From Luteibacter anthropi (lineage in GTDB: Bacteria > Pseudomonadota > Gammaproteobacteria > Xanthomonadales > Rhodanobacteraceae): a stretch of 64,000 nucleotides of DNA. Made by a program: the position numbers and the translations under genes. A model generated the notes under the pieces. It was given only the letters and a program-made list of their open reading frames with translations, had not been told where the DNA came from and searched no databases. The stretch spans positions 1-64,000 of the forward strand of contig NZ_JAARLZ010000001.1 of the NCBI RefSeq assembly GCF_011759365.1, read 5' to 3'. Shown here piece after piece: positions 18,124-25,593 of the stretch (its first letter is position 1; each line of letters begins with the position of its first letter).

Positions 18124-18984
18124 TCAGCTCTTCCGCTTCAACCGGATCAACGCGGAAATATCGTCATCGCCATACCCCTGCGACATCAGCTCGGCATAGT
18201 TCGCCAGCGACTGCTCGATGATGGTCCGATCCGTGCCCGCGTCCTGCGCGATACCACGCACGATGCCGAGGTCCTTGTGCAGCAGGCCCAGCTTGAAGCC
18301 CACCGAGAACTCGTTGCGCAGCATCGTGCCGCCACGCTTTTCCAGAAACCAGTTGCCCGCCGCGCCCGCACCCAGCGTGGGAATCAGGCGATCCGCCTCC
18401 AGCCCCAGCGCCTCGCCCAGGGCCAGGCCTTCTGTCACCGCCTGGGCGATACCGGCCACCAGCACCTGGTTCACGGCCTTCGTCGCCTGGCCGCTACCCA
18501 CCGGCCCCATGTGGGTAATACGCGCGCCATAAGCCTCAAGCACCGGCCGCGCGCGTTCGAGCACGTCTGCCTCGCCGCCGACCATCACCGACAGCTTGCC
18601 GTTCTTCGCGCCTTCCACACCGCCGGACACCGGCGCATCGAGGAAATGCGCACCGACATCGGCAAGGATGCGCGCGGCACGCTGCGCCGTGGCGGGCGCC
18701 ACCGTGGAATGGTCGATCACGATGTCGCCCCTGGACAGCGATGGCGCCAGCGCCTCCACCACGCCGATCACATCGGCATCCGCGCTGACGCACAGCGCGA
18801 TCACATCACACGATGCGGCGATGGCCGCCGTATCCGGGGCCTGCACGCCCAGTTCCTTCGCCAGTTCGTCCGCGCGCGCCTGCGTGCGGTTGCCGACGGC
18901 GGCAAGCAATCCCTTGTCGTGGAGGTGCCGGGCCATGGGGGCGCCCATGGCACCCAGTCCGATGAATGCTGCCTTGATCGTCAT
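18124..18984 (-). CDS. NAD(P)-dependent 3-hydroxyisobutyrate dehydrogenase family protein
   Basis: A 286-residue beta-hydroxyacid dehydrogenase. It has the Rossmann start AFIGLGAMGAPMARHL, the substrate motif DAPVSGGVEGAKNGKL near residue 120, and GSGQATKAVNQVL with the catalytic Lys near 170. The family covers 3-hydroxyisobutyrate, tartronate semialdehyde and glyoxylate/succinic-semialdehyde reductases, and the sequence alone does not settle which. No valine-degradation genes are adjacent. The ATG at 18984 is used because the Rossmann motif then starts at residue 6; the frame's earlier start at 19026 lies within the speA terminator. Confidence 0.9.
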   Translation of the reverse strand: MTIKAAFIGLGAMGAPMARHLHDKGLLAAVGNRTQARADELAKELGVQAPDTAAIAASCDVIALCVSADADVIGVVEALAPSLSRGDIVIDHSTVAPATAQRAARILADVGAHFLDAPVSGGVEGAKNGKLSVMVGGEADVLERARPVLEAYGARITHMGPVGSGQATKAVNQVLVAGIAQAVTEGLALGEALGLEADRLIPTLGAGAAGNWFLEKRGGTMLRNEFSVGFKLGLLHKDLGIVRGIAQDAGTDRTIIEQSLANYAELMSQGYGDDDISALIRLKRKS

Positions 18985-19008
18985 TGCGTTATCCGTCGTC
19001 GTACGTGC

Positions 19009-19038
19009 AAAAAAAACGCGGCGCATGAAGCGCCGCGT
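19009..19038 (-). terminator. Intrinsic terminator of speA
   Basis: On the minus strand ACGCGGCGC, a 5-base loop and GCGCCGCGT form a 9-bp stem followed by a run of eight Ts. It lies six bases after the speA stop codon. Confidence 0.93.
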
Positions 19039-19043
19039 CCGGT

Positions 19044-20933
19044 TCAGCGCCCCGCGGTCTCCGCGAGGTAGGTGTAGCCTGTAAGGCCTTTCTCCAGCGC
19101 CTCGGTGAGCGTCGCCGCCTCGTCGCCGCCGATGCCCGCTGCCGCGATGCGGTCCGCGTAGGACTGGCGCAGCGCCTTCAGGTCGTAGCCCACATAGTCG
19201 AGCATCAGGTCGGTGGTGTCACCACGACGGATGTGCGCGAACTCGTAGCCGCCGGCCGTAGCGCGGACATTCACCGCATCGGTGTCGCCGAACAGGTTGT
19301 GGATGTCGCCCAGGGTCTCCTGGTAAGCGCCCACCATGAAGATGCCCAGGCGATACGACTCGTCGTCCTTCAGTGCATGCAGCGGCAGGCTGACGTCCAC
19401 GCCCTCGGCGTCCACGTAGTGGTCGATGCGGCCATCGGAATCGCAGGTGAGGTCGGCGATGACGCCGCGACGGGTCGGCTCTTCGTCCAGGCGCGAGATC
19501 GGCACGATCGGGAAGATCTGGTCGATGGCCCAGATGTCCGGCACCGACTCAAACACCGAGAAGTTCACGAAGTACTTGTCGACCAGCTTCTCGTCGAGGT
19601 CGTCCAGCGCCTGGCGATGGGCGCGTTCGGCCGGCAGCAGGCGCGTACGCACTGCGTTGGCGATGGCATAGAACAGCTCGTCGAGACGGGCACGATCGCG
19701 CAGGTCGAGCTGACCCAGTGCATACAGGGCCTGGCCTTCGGCGAAATGGTGCTGGGCCTCGTGGAACAGCTCCAGCGGCGGACGCTGGTCCAGCTCGGCG
19801 TGGGTCTCGCGCAGGTGGCGCAGCACCGTCGGCTCGCCGTCGCGCTCGGCCGGAATCGTACCCTCGGGCACTTCTTCCACTTCGCTGACGTTTACCACCA
19901 TCACGGCGTGGTGCGCGGTCATCGCGCGGCCGGACTCGGTGAAGATCGTGGGCGCCGGCATGCCGTACTCGGCCACGGCCTCGGCCAGCGGCTGTACCAC
20001 GCTGGCGGCGTACTGGCCCATGCTGTAGTTGATGGAGTTGAAGCTGCGCGAGCGGGTGCCTTCGTAATCCACGCCCAGGCCGCCACCCACGTCCACGATG
20101 TCGATGGGCACGCCCAGGCGATGCAGTTCGACGAAGTAACGCACCGCTTCACGCATGCCGGCGGCGATATCGCGGACGTTCGAGATCTGCGAGCCCATGT
20201 GGAAGTGCTGCAGGCGCAGGGTGTGCTTCAGGCCGGCGGCATCCAGGCGGTCGATCAGCTCCAGCACCTGGCCCGGGCTGAGGCCGAACTTGCCCTTGTC
20301 GCCACCGGTGTTCTGCCACTTGCCCGCGCCGATGGAGGCCAGGCGCACACGTACGCCCAGCAGCGGCTCGACGTCGAGCACCTTGGCCTCGGCGAGCACG
20401 TGGTCCAGCTCCGAGAGCTTCTCGATCACGATGTGCACGCGCAGGCCGAGCTTGCGGCCGATCAGCGCCAGGCGCACGTACTCGCGATCCTTGTAACCGT
20501 TGCAGACCACCATGCTGCCCGGACGGGCATGCGCCAGCACGGCCATCAGCTCGGGCTTGGAGCCGGCTTCGAGGCCGAAACCGTGCTCGCCGGCGGCGAC
20601 CAGCTCGCCGACCACGCCGCGCTGCTGGTTCACCTTGATGGGGTAGATAGCCGTGTACGAGCCGGCATAGTCCGCATCGTCGATGGCCTTGGCGAAGGCC
20701 TCCTGCAGGCGGGAAAGGCGGTCGGCCAGGATGTCGGGGAAGCGCACGAGCAGGGGCAGGCGCAGCCCTTCGCGCGTGGCCTGCTCCACGATGGCCGGCA
20801 GGTCGAGGGTGGGGCCTTCATCGCCGCGGGGGCGGATGTTGAGATGGCCGTTGCCCGCTACGTCGACGTAGCCGTTGCTCCAGTGCGGGATCGCGTAGGT
20901 CAGCTTCGCGCGATCGATGGTCCAGTTCGCCAT
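19044..20933 (-). CDS. speA: Biosynthetic arginine decarboxylase
   Basis: PLP enzyme turning arginine into agmatine, the first step of putrescine synthesis. The 629-residue protein starts MANWTIDRAKLTY and has the PLP-lysine segment YPIKVNQQR near residue 100, the barrel motif HFHMGSQISNVRDI, GGGLGVDYEG and a C-terminal FMVGAYQE with the second-domain catalytic region. Length matches SpeA (about 630-660). The ATG at 20933 is preferred: it has GGAGA about a dozen bases upstream, whereas the open frame continues another 290 bases into the promoter region. It is divergent from speE, making a polyamine locus. Its predicted leader is about 150 nt and GC-rich. Confidence 0.96.
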   Translation of the reverse strand: MANWTIDRAKLTYAIPHWSNGYVDVAGNGHLNIRPRGDEGPTLDLPAIVEQATREGLRLPLLVRFPDILADRLSRLQEAFAKAIDDADYAGSYTAIYPIKVNQQRGVVGELVAAGEHGFGLEAGSKPELMAVLAHARPGSMVVCNGYKDREYVRLALIGRKLGLRVHIVIEKLSELDHVLAEAKVLDVEPLLGVRVRLASIGAGKWQNTGGDKGKFGLSPGQVLELIDRLDAAGLKHTLRLQHFHMGSQISNVRDIAAGMREAVRYFVELHRLGVPIDIVDVGGGLGVDYEGTRSRSFNSINYSMGQYAASVVQPLAEAVAEYGMPAPTIFTESGRAMTAHHAVMVVNVSEVEEVPEGTIPAERDGEPTVLRHLRETHAELDQRPPLELFHEAQHHFAEGQALYALGQLDLRDRARLDELFYAIANAVRTRLLPAERAHRQALDDLDEKLVDKYFVNFSVFESVPDIWAIDQIFPIVPISRLDEEPTRRGVIADLTCDSDGRIDHYVDAEGVDVSLPLHALKDDESYRLGIFMVGAYQETLGDIHNLFGDTDAVNVRATAGGYEFAHIRRGDTTDLMLDYVGYDLKALRQSYADRIAAAGIGGDEAATLTEALEKGLTGYTYLAETAGR

Positions 20934-21094
20934 GGCAAACGTTTCTCCAGGTGAGTGTGTCGAGCCCTTTCCGGGGGCGCGGAACAGTCGCAGCGGCGAA
21001 CCTTGACTCAAACGGGCCTGGCGGCCGGGAGCCTCGCACGCCGCGGGGCCGACCAGGCTGGGCCCACCACCCCTTGGAGGCGGGCAGACCTCGT

Positions 21095-21186
21095 ATTGTA
21101 GCGGGCACCCATGACATCCGTGTATCCATCCGGCCAGGATCCGCGGGGACGGCCTTGGCCGCTTTTTCATCAGGAGCCGGTACAAT
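21095..21186. promoter_or_regulatory. Divergent speA / speE promoter region
   Basis: TACAAT boxes occur in both directions: on the minus strand at 21100-21095 for speA and on the plus strand at 21181-21186 for speE. The -35 regions are poor in both cases. The speA leader predicted from this box is about 155 nt and contains pairing segments such as GCCTGG (21016-21021) with CCAGGC (21053-21058). Confidence 0.45.
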
Positions 21187-21226
21187 CCCCTGTTCAGACC
21201 CCTTACCGTTTCCAGGAACAAGCGTC

Positions 21227-22084
21227 ATGTCGCAGCAGCAGCTCAGCTGGTTTACCGAAGCCCACCAGGCCTCGGGTTCATCCATCGGTTACCGCGTCGA
21301 GCGCCTGTTGCACGCCGAGAAGACGCCGTTCCAGACCATCGAGATCTACCAGACCACCGACTGGGGCAACCTCATGGTGATCGACGGCTGCGTGATGCTC
21401 ACCAGCCGCGACAACTTCCTCTACCACGAGATGATGACCCACCCGGCGCTGTTCACCCACGCCCGCGCCAAGCGCGTCGTCATCATCGGCGGCGGCGATT
21501 GCGGCACGCTGCGCGAGGTGCTCAAGCACGAGGAAGTAGAGAAGGCCACCCAGGTCGAGATCGACGAGCGCGTCACCCGCCTCGCCGAGCAGTACTTCCC
21601 GGAACTGTGCGACGCCAACAACGACCCGCGCGCCGAGCTGCTGTTCATCGACGGCATCAAGTACATGGCCGAGGCCGAGCCGGAATCCATCGACCTCATC
21701 ATCGTCGACTCCACCGACCCGGTCGGCCCGGCCGAAGGCCTGTTCAACGCCGCCTTCTACGCCAGCTGCTACAAGGCCCTGCGCCACGGCGGCATCCTGG
21801 TGCAGCAGTCGGAATCGCCGATGGCCCACATCGAGCTGATCAAGGCCATGCGCTCGGCCATGCGCACCACGGGCTTCAAGGCCGTGCGCACCCTGCCCTT
21901 CCCGCAGCCGTGCTATCCCACCGGCTGGTGGAGCTGCACCATGGCCCGCAAGGACGGCGATCTCTCGGGTTTCCGCGAGCGCGGCGCCCTCAGCAAGAAC
22001 TTCGCCACGAAGTACTACAACGCCGACATCCACAAGGGCGCCCTGGCCCAGCCGGAATTCATGCGCGAGGCGCTGGGCGAGTAA
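21227..22084 (+). CDS. speE: Spermidine synthase
   Basis: Moves an aminopropyl group from decarboxylated SAM to putrescine. The 285-residue protein contains YHEMMTHPAL, the nucleotide site VVIIGGGDCGTLREVLKH (residues 84-101), the acidic loop IIVDSTDPVGPAEGLF and a late QPCYPTGWW. The size matches E. coli SpeE (288). The ATG at 21227 follows AGGAA ten bases upstream; the frame's upstream extension crosses the promoter and is not coding. It ends 23 bases before a strong terminator. Next to speA it completes a spermidine route, although an agmatine-to-putrescine enzyme and speD are not in the window. Confidence 0.96.
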   Translation: MSQQQLSWFTEAHQASGSSIGYRVERLLHAEKTPFQTIEIYQTTDWGNLMVIDGCVMLTSRDNFLYHEMMTHPALFTHARAKRVVIIGGGDCGTLREVLKHEEVEKATQVEIDERVTRLAEQYFPELCDANNDPRAELLFIDGIKYMAEAEPESIDLIIVDSTDPVGPAEGLFNAAFYASCYKALRHGGILVQQSESPMAHIELIKAMRSAMRTTGFKAVRTLPFPQPCYPTGWWSCTMARKDGDLSGFRERGALSKNFATKYYNADIHKGALAQPEFMREALGE

Positions 22085-22107
22085 GCCTGCGGATCACTGC
22101 TGCATGC

Positions 22108-22138
22108 GAAAAAAGGCGCCCGATGGGCGCCTTTTTTC
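22108..22138. terminator. Intrinsic terminator of speE
   Basis: GGCGCCC (22115-22121), loop GAT, GGGCGCC (22125-22131), with A6 before and T6 after. It works in both directions by sequence. Confidence 0.95.
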
Positions 22139-22170
22139 ATCCCGCCAGACCTCGCGGATTCACTCGCTTG

Positions 22171-22326
22171 TGTAGGAGCGCGCCTCGCGCGCGACCCCTC
22201 ACCCTTTCCTGTAAAACGATGAGGCCTTGCGATGGTCGGGCCGGCGGTTAACCGCTCGCACGACCATTGCAAGGCCTCGTTCGCCATAGCCGTTCTGAGG
22301 GGGCGCGCGCGAGGCGCGCTCCTACA
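22171..22326. repeat. Composite palindrome: inverted REP pair around an 18-bp inverted repeat
   Basis: The outer arms are two REP elements in opposite orientation (22171-22198 and 22299-22326) that match at 27 of 28 positions, both carrying the CCTCGCG core variant. Inside them GAGGCCTTGCGATGGTCG (22221-22238) pairs with 22261-22278 at 17 of 18 positions. In the centre GCGGTTAACCGC (22244-22255) is a perfect palindrome. The whole 156-bp element could fold as one nested hairpin. It lies in a 263-bp spacer without genes. Confidence 0.85.
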
Positions 22327-22347
22327 GGGTCAGCGGGTGCGGGTTGG

Positions 22348-23388
22348 TCACTTGGCGCTTTCGAGCTTGCCCGGCTCCCAGCCGGGGGGCGCTTCGGCCT
22401 TGATGCCGTAGGCGTTGAGCGCGGCCAGCACCACGCTCATTTCGGTGCCGCCACTGCGGGCCAGGGAGAGCAGCTTCTGGGCCTTCGAGCGGTCGCCGAG
22501 GCCTTCCATGTGCAGGCGGGCGAACTGCTGCATCTGCCAGACGAGGTTGAGGCGGGCATTCTTCGCCGAGAGCTGGTCGGCGGCTTCCGGTGCCAGGGTC
22601 TCGCGCAGGTGCAGGCCGAGCGAGCGACCCAGCGGGCTGCTGCCCCATTCGAGCACCTTGGCGAGCTTCAGGCAGTCGGTCACCACGCTTTGGTCATCCT
22701 TGTGGCCTTCGCAGTACTGCGCGGCGGCCGGGAACATCGGCAACGGCTGGGTCGCGGCCAGACCGAAGACGATTTCCAGCTGCACACCGGCCGCACCGGC
22801 GCCCTGCAACGGATCGAACGTATCCGGCGGCGGGGGAAGCTGGCTGACCGACATGGCCAGCGCCTTCATGCTGGCGCCGAGGTAATCGTCGTACGACTTC
22901 GCGCTGGCGGCCTTCGCCAGATCCTCGCGGGCCTGCTTGTCGTTGCCCTGCGGCATGTCCATGCCGAGCTTGAGCAGCCACACTGCCGCGTTGTCGGGGG
23001 CCTGGTTCACCAGGCTGGCCACCGCGTCGGCATTGGGGCAGCTGCCGGCCTTGGCATCGCAATCGGCCAGCTGCGCCCAGGCCACGCGTGGACCAGCGTC
23101 GGCATTTCGCGCGGCGCGCTCCAGCAGGGCGTGGTAGGTGAGCACCTCGGGCGGATTGACCAGCGGACGCGCCAGCAGGGCGGCACCCAGCAGGGGCTCG
23201 GCCTCGGTGCTCAGCGCGACGACGCTGGCCAGGTCCTTCTGGAACTGCAACAGGGCCTTGGTGCGGTTCTTCTGCGCGGCAACAGGCCCCTTGGCCGGCG
23301 CCTTGGCGGCCTGGTAAGGCGTGGCGGCGAAAGCAGACAGCGAAAGCAGGCCCGAAAGGGCAAAAGCTACGGCGCGACGTCCCCGCAT
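22348..23388 (-). CDS. Secreted protein of unknown function (possible helical-repeat protein)
   Basis: I do not recognise the family. The 346-residue protein has a clear signal peptide (MRGRRAVAFALSGLLSLSAFA, then ATPYQ) and is Ala/Leu-rich with several predicted helix pairs (for example NPPEVLTYHALLERAARNADAG and NAAVWLLKLGM), suggestive of TPR-like or Sel1-like repeats. Four cysteines are spread through it (DCDAKAGSC, QYC, DCLKLAK), so periplasmic disulfides are possible. The ATG at 23388 is fixed by GGAG seven bases upstream; two earlier in-frame starts lack this. It stands alone on the minus strand after the composite palindrome. Confidence 0.72.
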   Translation of the reverse strand: MRGRRAVAFALSGLLSLSAFAATPYQAAKAPAKGPVAAQKNRTKALLQFQKDLASVVALSTEAEPLLGAALLARPLVNPPEVLTYHALLERAARNADAGPRVAWAQLADCDAKAGSCPNADAVASLVNQAPDNAAVWLLKLGMDMPQGNDKQAREDLAKAASAKSYDDYLGASMKALAMSVSQLPPPPDTFDPLQGAGAAGVQLEIVFGLAATQPLPMFPAAAQYCEGHKDDQSVVTDCLKLAKVLEWGSSPLGRSLGLHLRETLAPEAADQLSAKNARLNLVWQMQQFARLHMEGLGDRSKAQKLLSLARSGGTEMSVVLAALNAYGIKAEAPPGWEPGKLESAK

Positions 23389-23563
23389 GGGCCATCTCCA
23401 TGACATAAAAAGGGAAGGATACCGCCCCACCATGAACGGAAGCTGCCGGGTACGCTTTCACAAACGAAAGACATTGCTACCATCGGAAGCTTGCGCGGGG
23501 GGACCACCGGCAGGGGGCCGGCACGACCGCTGCATCAATCCTGCGACAGAACAGGAACCTACA

Positions 23564-23761
23564 ATGGATCAATTTGCCATCCTTGCCAGCGAACGTGCTG
23601 GTTTCTTCGTCGGCTGGGGCACGCTGGCGCTCATCAATGCCGGCCTCGCCCAGGGCAAGAACCGCGGCGGCCTCGCCTGGTGGGCCCTCTCGCTGATCCT
23701 TGGCCCCATCGCCACCCTCATCCTCGTACTGTTACCGAAAGTGCGGACCAAGATCTTTTGA
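23564..23761 (+). CDS. Small two-helix inner-membrane protein
   Basis: A 65-residue protein, MDQFAILASERAG..., with two hydrophobic segments (about residues 13-28 and 38-58) joined by a short polar loop AQGKNRGG, ending in basic KVRTKIF. AGGAA lies eight bases before the ATG; the larger frame starting at 23321 runs through unrelated sequence. No family is recognised. It is followed after 53 bases by an orphan ParA gene on the same strand; whether the two work together is unknown. Confidence 0.62.
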   Translation: MDQFAILASERAGFFVGWGTLALINAGLAQGKNRGGLAWWALSLILGPIATLILVLLPKVRTKIF

Positions 23762-23814
23762 CCCGGGCGCCAGCCTGTGTAGGCTAGAGCCCTCCCCATC
23801 GCAGGTGCGCGCGG

Positions 23815-24447
23815 ATGCTTACGACGCTCGTGGCAAGCAGCAAGGGTGGTTGCGGGAAGACGACGCTGGTCACCCAGCTGGCCACGCACTGGGCGCAGGC
23901 CGGCAAGCACACGGCCATCATCGACGCCGACCGCCAGCACTCCAGCCTGCGCTGGGTGGACAGACGCCCGGAGAATGCCCCTGCGGTGACCGCCATCGAA
24001 GGCAGCCGCAAGGCCTTCGACCGGCTGTCCGACGATATCCAGCGGGTGATCGTCGACACCCCCGCGGGTGTCGACGAGAAGGACCTCGAACCGTATCTGG
24101 AAAAAGCCGACGTCATCCTCGTGCCGGTGCTGCCTTCGCAGTTCGACCTGGATGCCACGCTCGACTTCCTCGGCACCTTGCAGGGCATCGGCCGGGTCAA
24201 GCGCGGCAAGCTGCCCGTAGGGCTGGTCGCCAACCGCCTGAAGCCATGGACCAATGCCAGCCAGGCCGCGCTCGCGGAGCTGGCCGGACGTGCGCCGTTT
24301 CCCGTGGTCGGGGAACTTCGCGACTCGCAGGCGTACGTCTTGCTCACCGCCCTCGGTAAGGGCATCTTCGATTACCACTCGGAAAACGTGCGCGGGCACC
24401 AGGAGGACTGGGCCAGGGTGTTGCGCTGGATCAAGCGCAACAGCTGA
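23815..24447 (+). CDS. Orphan ParA/MinD-type ATPase
   Basis: A 210-residue P-loop ATPase with the deviant Walker A motif SKGGCGKTT at residues 9-17 (signature Lys at 10), a switch segment VIVDTPAGVDEKD near 80 and VANRLKPW near 145. ParA proteins of this short form position plasmids, chromosomes, flagella, chemoreceptor arrays or other cargo by cycling on DNA or membrane. No parB, flagellar or chemotaxis gene adjoins it, and it lacks the N-terminal DNA-binding domain of plasmid ParA, so the cargo is unknown. The ATG is at 23815. It may share transcription with sixA, 50 bases downstream. Confidence 0.85.
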   Translation: MLTTLVASSKGGCGKTTLVTQLATHWAQAGKHTAIIDADRQHSSLRWVDRRPENAPAVTAIEGSRKAFDRLSDDIQRVIVDTPAGVDEKDLEPYLEKADVILVPVLPSQFDLDATLDFLGTLQGIGRVKRGKLPVGLVANRLKPWTNASQAALAELAGRAPFPVVGELRDSQAYVLLTALGKGIFDYHSENVRGHQEDWARVLRWIKRNS

Positions 24448-24497
24448 CGCACCGACCACCACGCCACGTCATGTGGCTCTAGCGGAGGGAGACATCC

Positions 24498-24968
24498 ATG
24501 CGAGAACTCATCCTGTTACGCCATGCCGAAGCGACGCCGCACGGCAAGGAAGGCAAGGACGACCGCGAGCGAAAACTCACCGAACACGGAAAGAACGAAG
24601 CCCGCGCAGCCGGACAATGGCTCGCCGAGCACAAGATCACCTACGACCGCGTCCTCTGCTCGCCCTCCGAGCGCACCCGTGAAACCGCGGCGCTGGCCCT
24701 GGGCCAGATCGAACCTTCCTACGAAGACAGCATCTACGACGCCACCGTCGGCGACCTCTACGACCTGCTGGATCAACAAGCCGACGCCGAGCGCGTGGTC
24801 CTGGTCGGTCACAATCCCGGCATAGAGCAACTGGTAGCCTTCCTCACCGAAGGTCGTTCCGAGGACTATCGCGGCATGCCGCCCGCCGGCATGGCACGCC
24901 TGGTCTTCGATGGCCCCCTGCAACCCGGCACGGCGAAACTCGAAACCTTCTGGTCGCCACCCAACTGA
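24498..24968 (+). CDS. sixA: SixA-like phosphohistidine phosphatase
   Basis: A 156-residue histidine phosphatase. The RHA motif LLRHAEA places the catalytic His at residue 9; LCSPSERTRETA and VGHNPGIEQL supply the second Arg and second His. SixA acts on phosphohistidine in phosphotransfer proteins such as ArcB or nitrogen-PTS components. Enterobacterial SixA is about 160 residues, as here. GGAGG sits nine bases before the ATG. The YceI gene starts eight bases after the stop, so the two are probably co-transcribed although no shared function is known. Confidence 0.86.
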   Translation: MRELILLRHAEATPHGKEGKDDRERKLTEHGKNEARAAGQWLAEHKITYDRVLCSPSERTRETAALALGQIEPSYEDSIYDATVGDLYDLLDQQADAERVVLVGHNPGIEQLVAFLTEGRSEDYRGMPPAGMARLVFDGPLQPGTAKLETFWSPPN

Positions 24969-24976
24969 GCCACCGA

Positions 24977-25531
24977 ATGCGTTTCCTGCTGCCGGCGATC
25001 GCCCTGCTCCTGACGACGACGCCTCTTGCCGCCGCCGACCTGCACATCGATCCGCTCCGCTCGCGCGCCGAGTTCAGCGTTCGCCTGCTCTGGGTCAGCA
25101 CGGTCTCCGGCAGCTTCGACGGCATTCGCGGTGAAGTCTCCATCGACCGCCAGGCCCGAACGGCCGTGGTCAAGGCCGACATCGACACCGAAAGCATCCG
25201 CATGGAATCCGCGCGCCTGCGCCGCTGGGTGCTGGCGCCGGAGTTCTTCGATGCCGAGCACCATCCGCAGATCCACTTCGTGTCACTGCCGGTGTCCCTG
25301 CATACGCTCAGCGGAGGCAGCGACATCGAGGGCAGCCTCACCCTGCGCGGCATCACCCGCCCGGTGACCTTCCACCTGGAACCCAACCATTGCCCGGCCG
25401 ACGCCATGGCCGGCTGCGTCCTCCAGCTGGAAGGCAGCATCGACCGCACCGACTTCGACATGCGCGGCCATCGCGGCGCCCTGTCCGACCGGGTCACCCT
25501 CGGCATGGCCATCGTGCTGTCCGCTCCCTGA
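24977..25531 (+). CDS. Periplasmic YceI-family protein
   Basis: A 184-residue protein with a signal peptide (MRFLLPAIALLLTTTPLAAA) and a YceI lipocalin-like barrel: AEFSVRLLWVSTVSGSFDGIRGEVSID, DIDTESIRM, LAPEFFDAEHHPQI and the late GHRGALSDRVTLG. Family members bind isoprenoid or amphiphilic ligands in the periplasm; the physiological ligand is unknown. The fit to the domain is complete. It sits between sixA and a phospholipase D lipoprotein gene that begins 63 bases on. Confidence 0.9.
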   Translation: MRFLLPAIALLLTTTPLAAADLHIDPLRSRAEFSVRLLWVSTVSGSFDGIRGEVSIDRQARTAVVKADIDTESIRMESARLRRWVLAPEFFDAEHHPQIHFVSLPVSLHTLSGGSDIEGSLTLRGITRPVTFHLEPNHCPADAMAGCVLQLEGSIDRTDFDMRGHRGALSDRVTLGMAIVLSAP

Positions 25532-25580
25532 GCCGGCGGCCATCCATGGACGAACTCACGTGGCGTTGCTCCGCGTCGCC

Positions 25581-25586
25581 TAGAAT
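25581..25586 (+). promoter_or_regulatory. -10 box placing the phospholipase start at the transcript start
   Basis: TAGAAT (25581-25586) ends seven bases before the ATG at 25594 and no Shine-Dalgarno lies between. If used, it would give a leaderless mRNA. The -35 region is not clear. Confidence 0.4.
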
Positions 25587-25593
25587 CCGCGCC

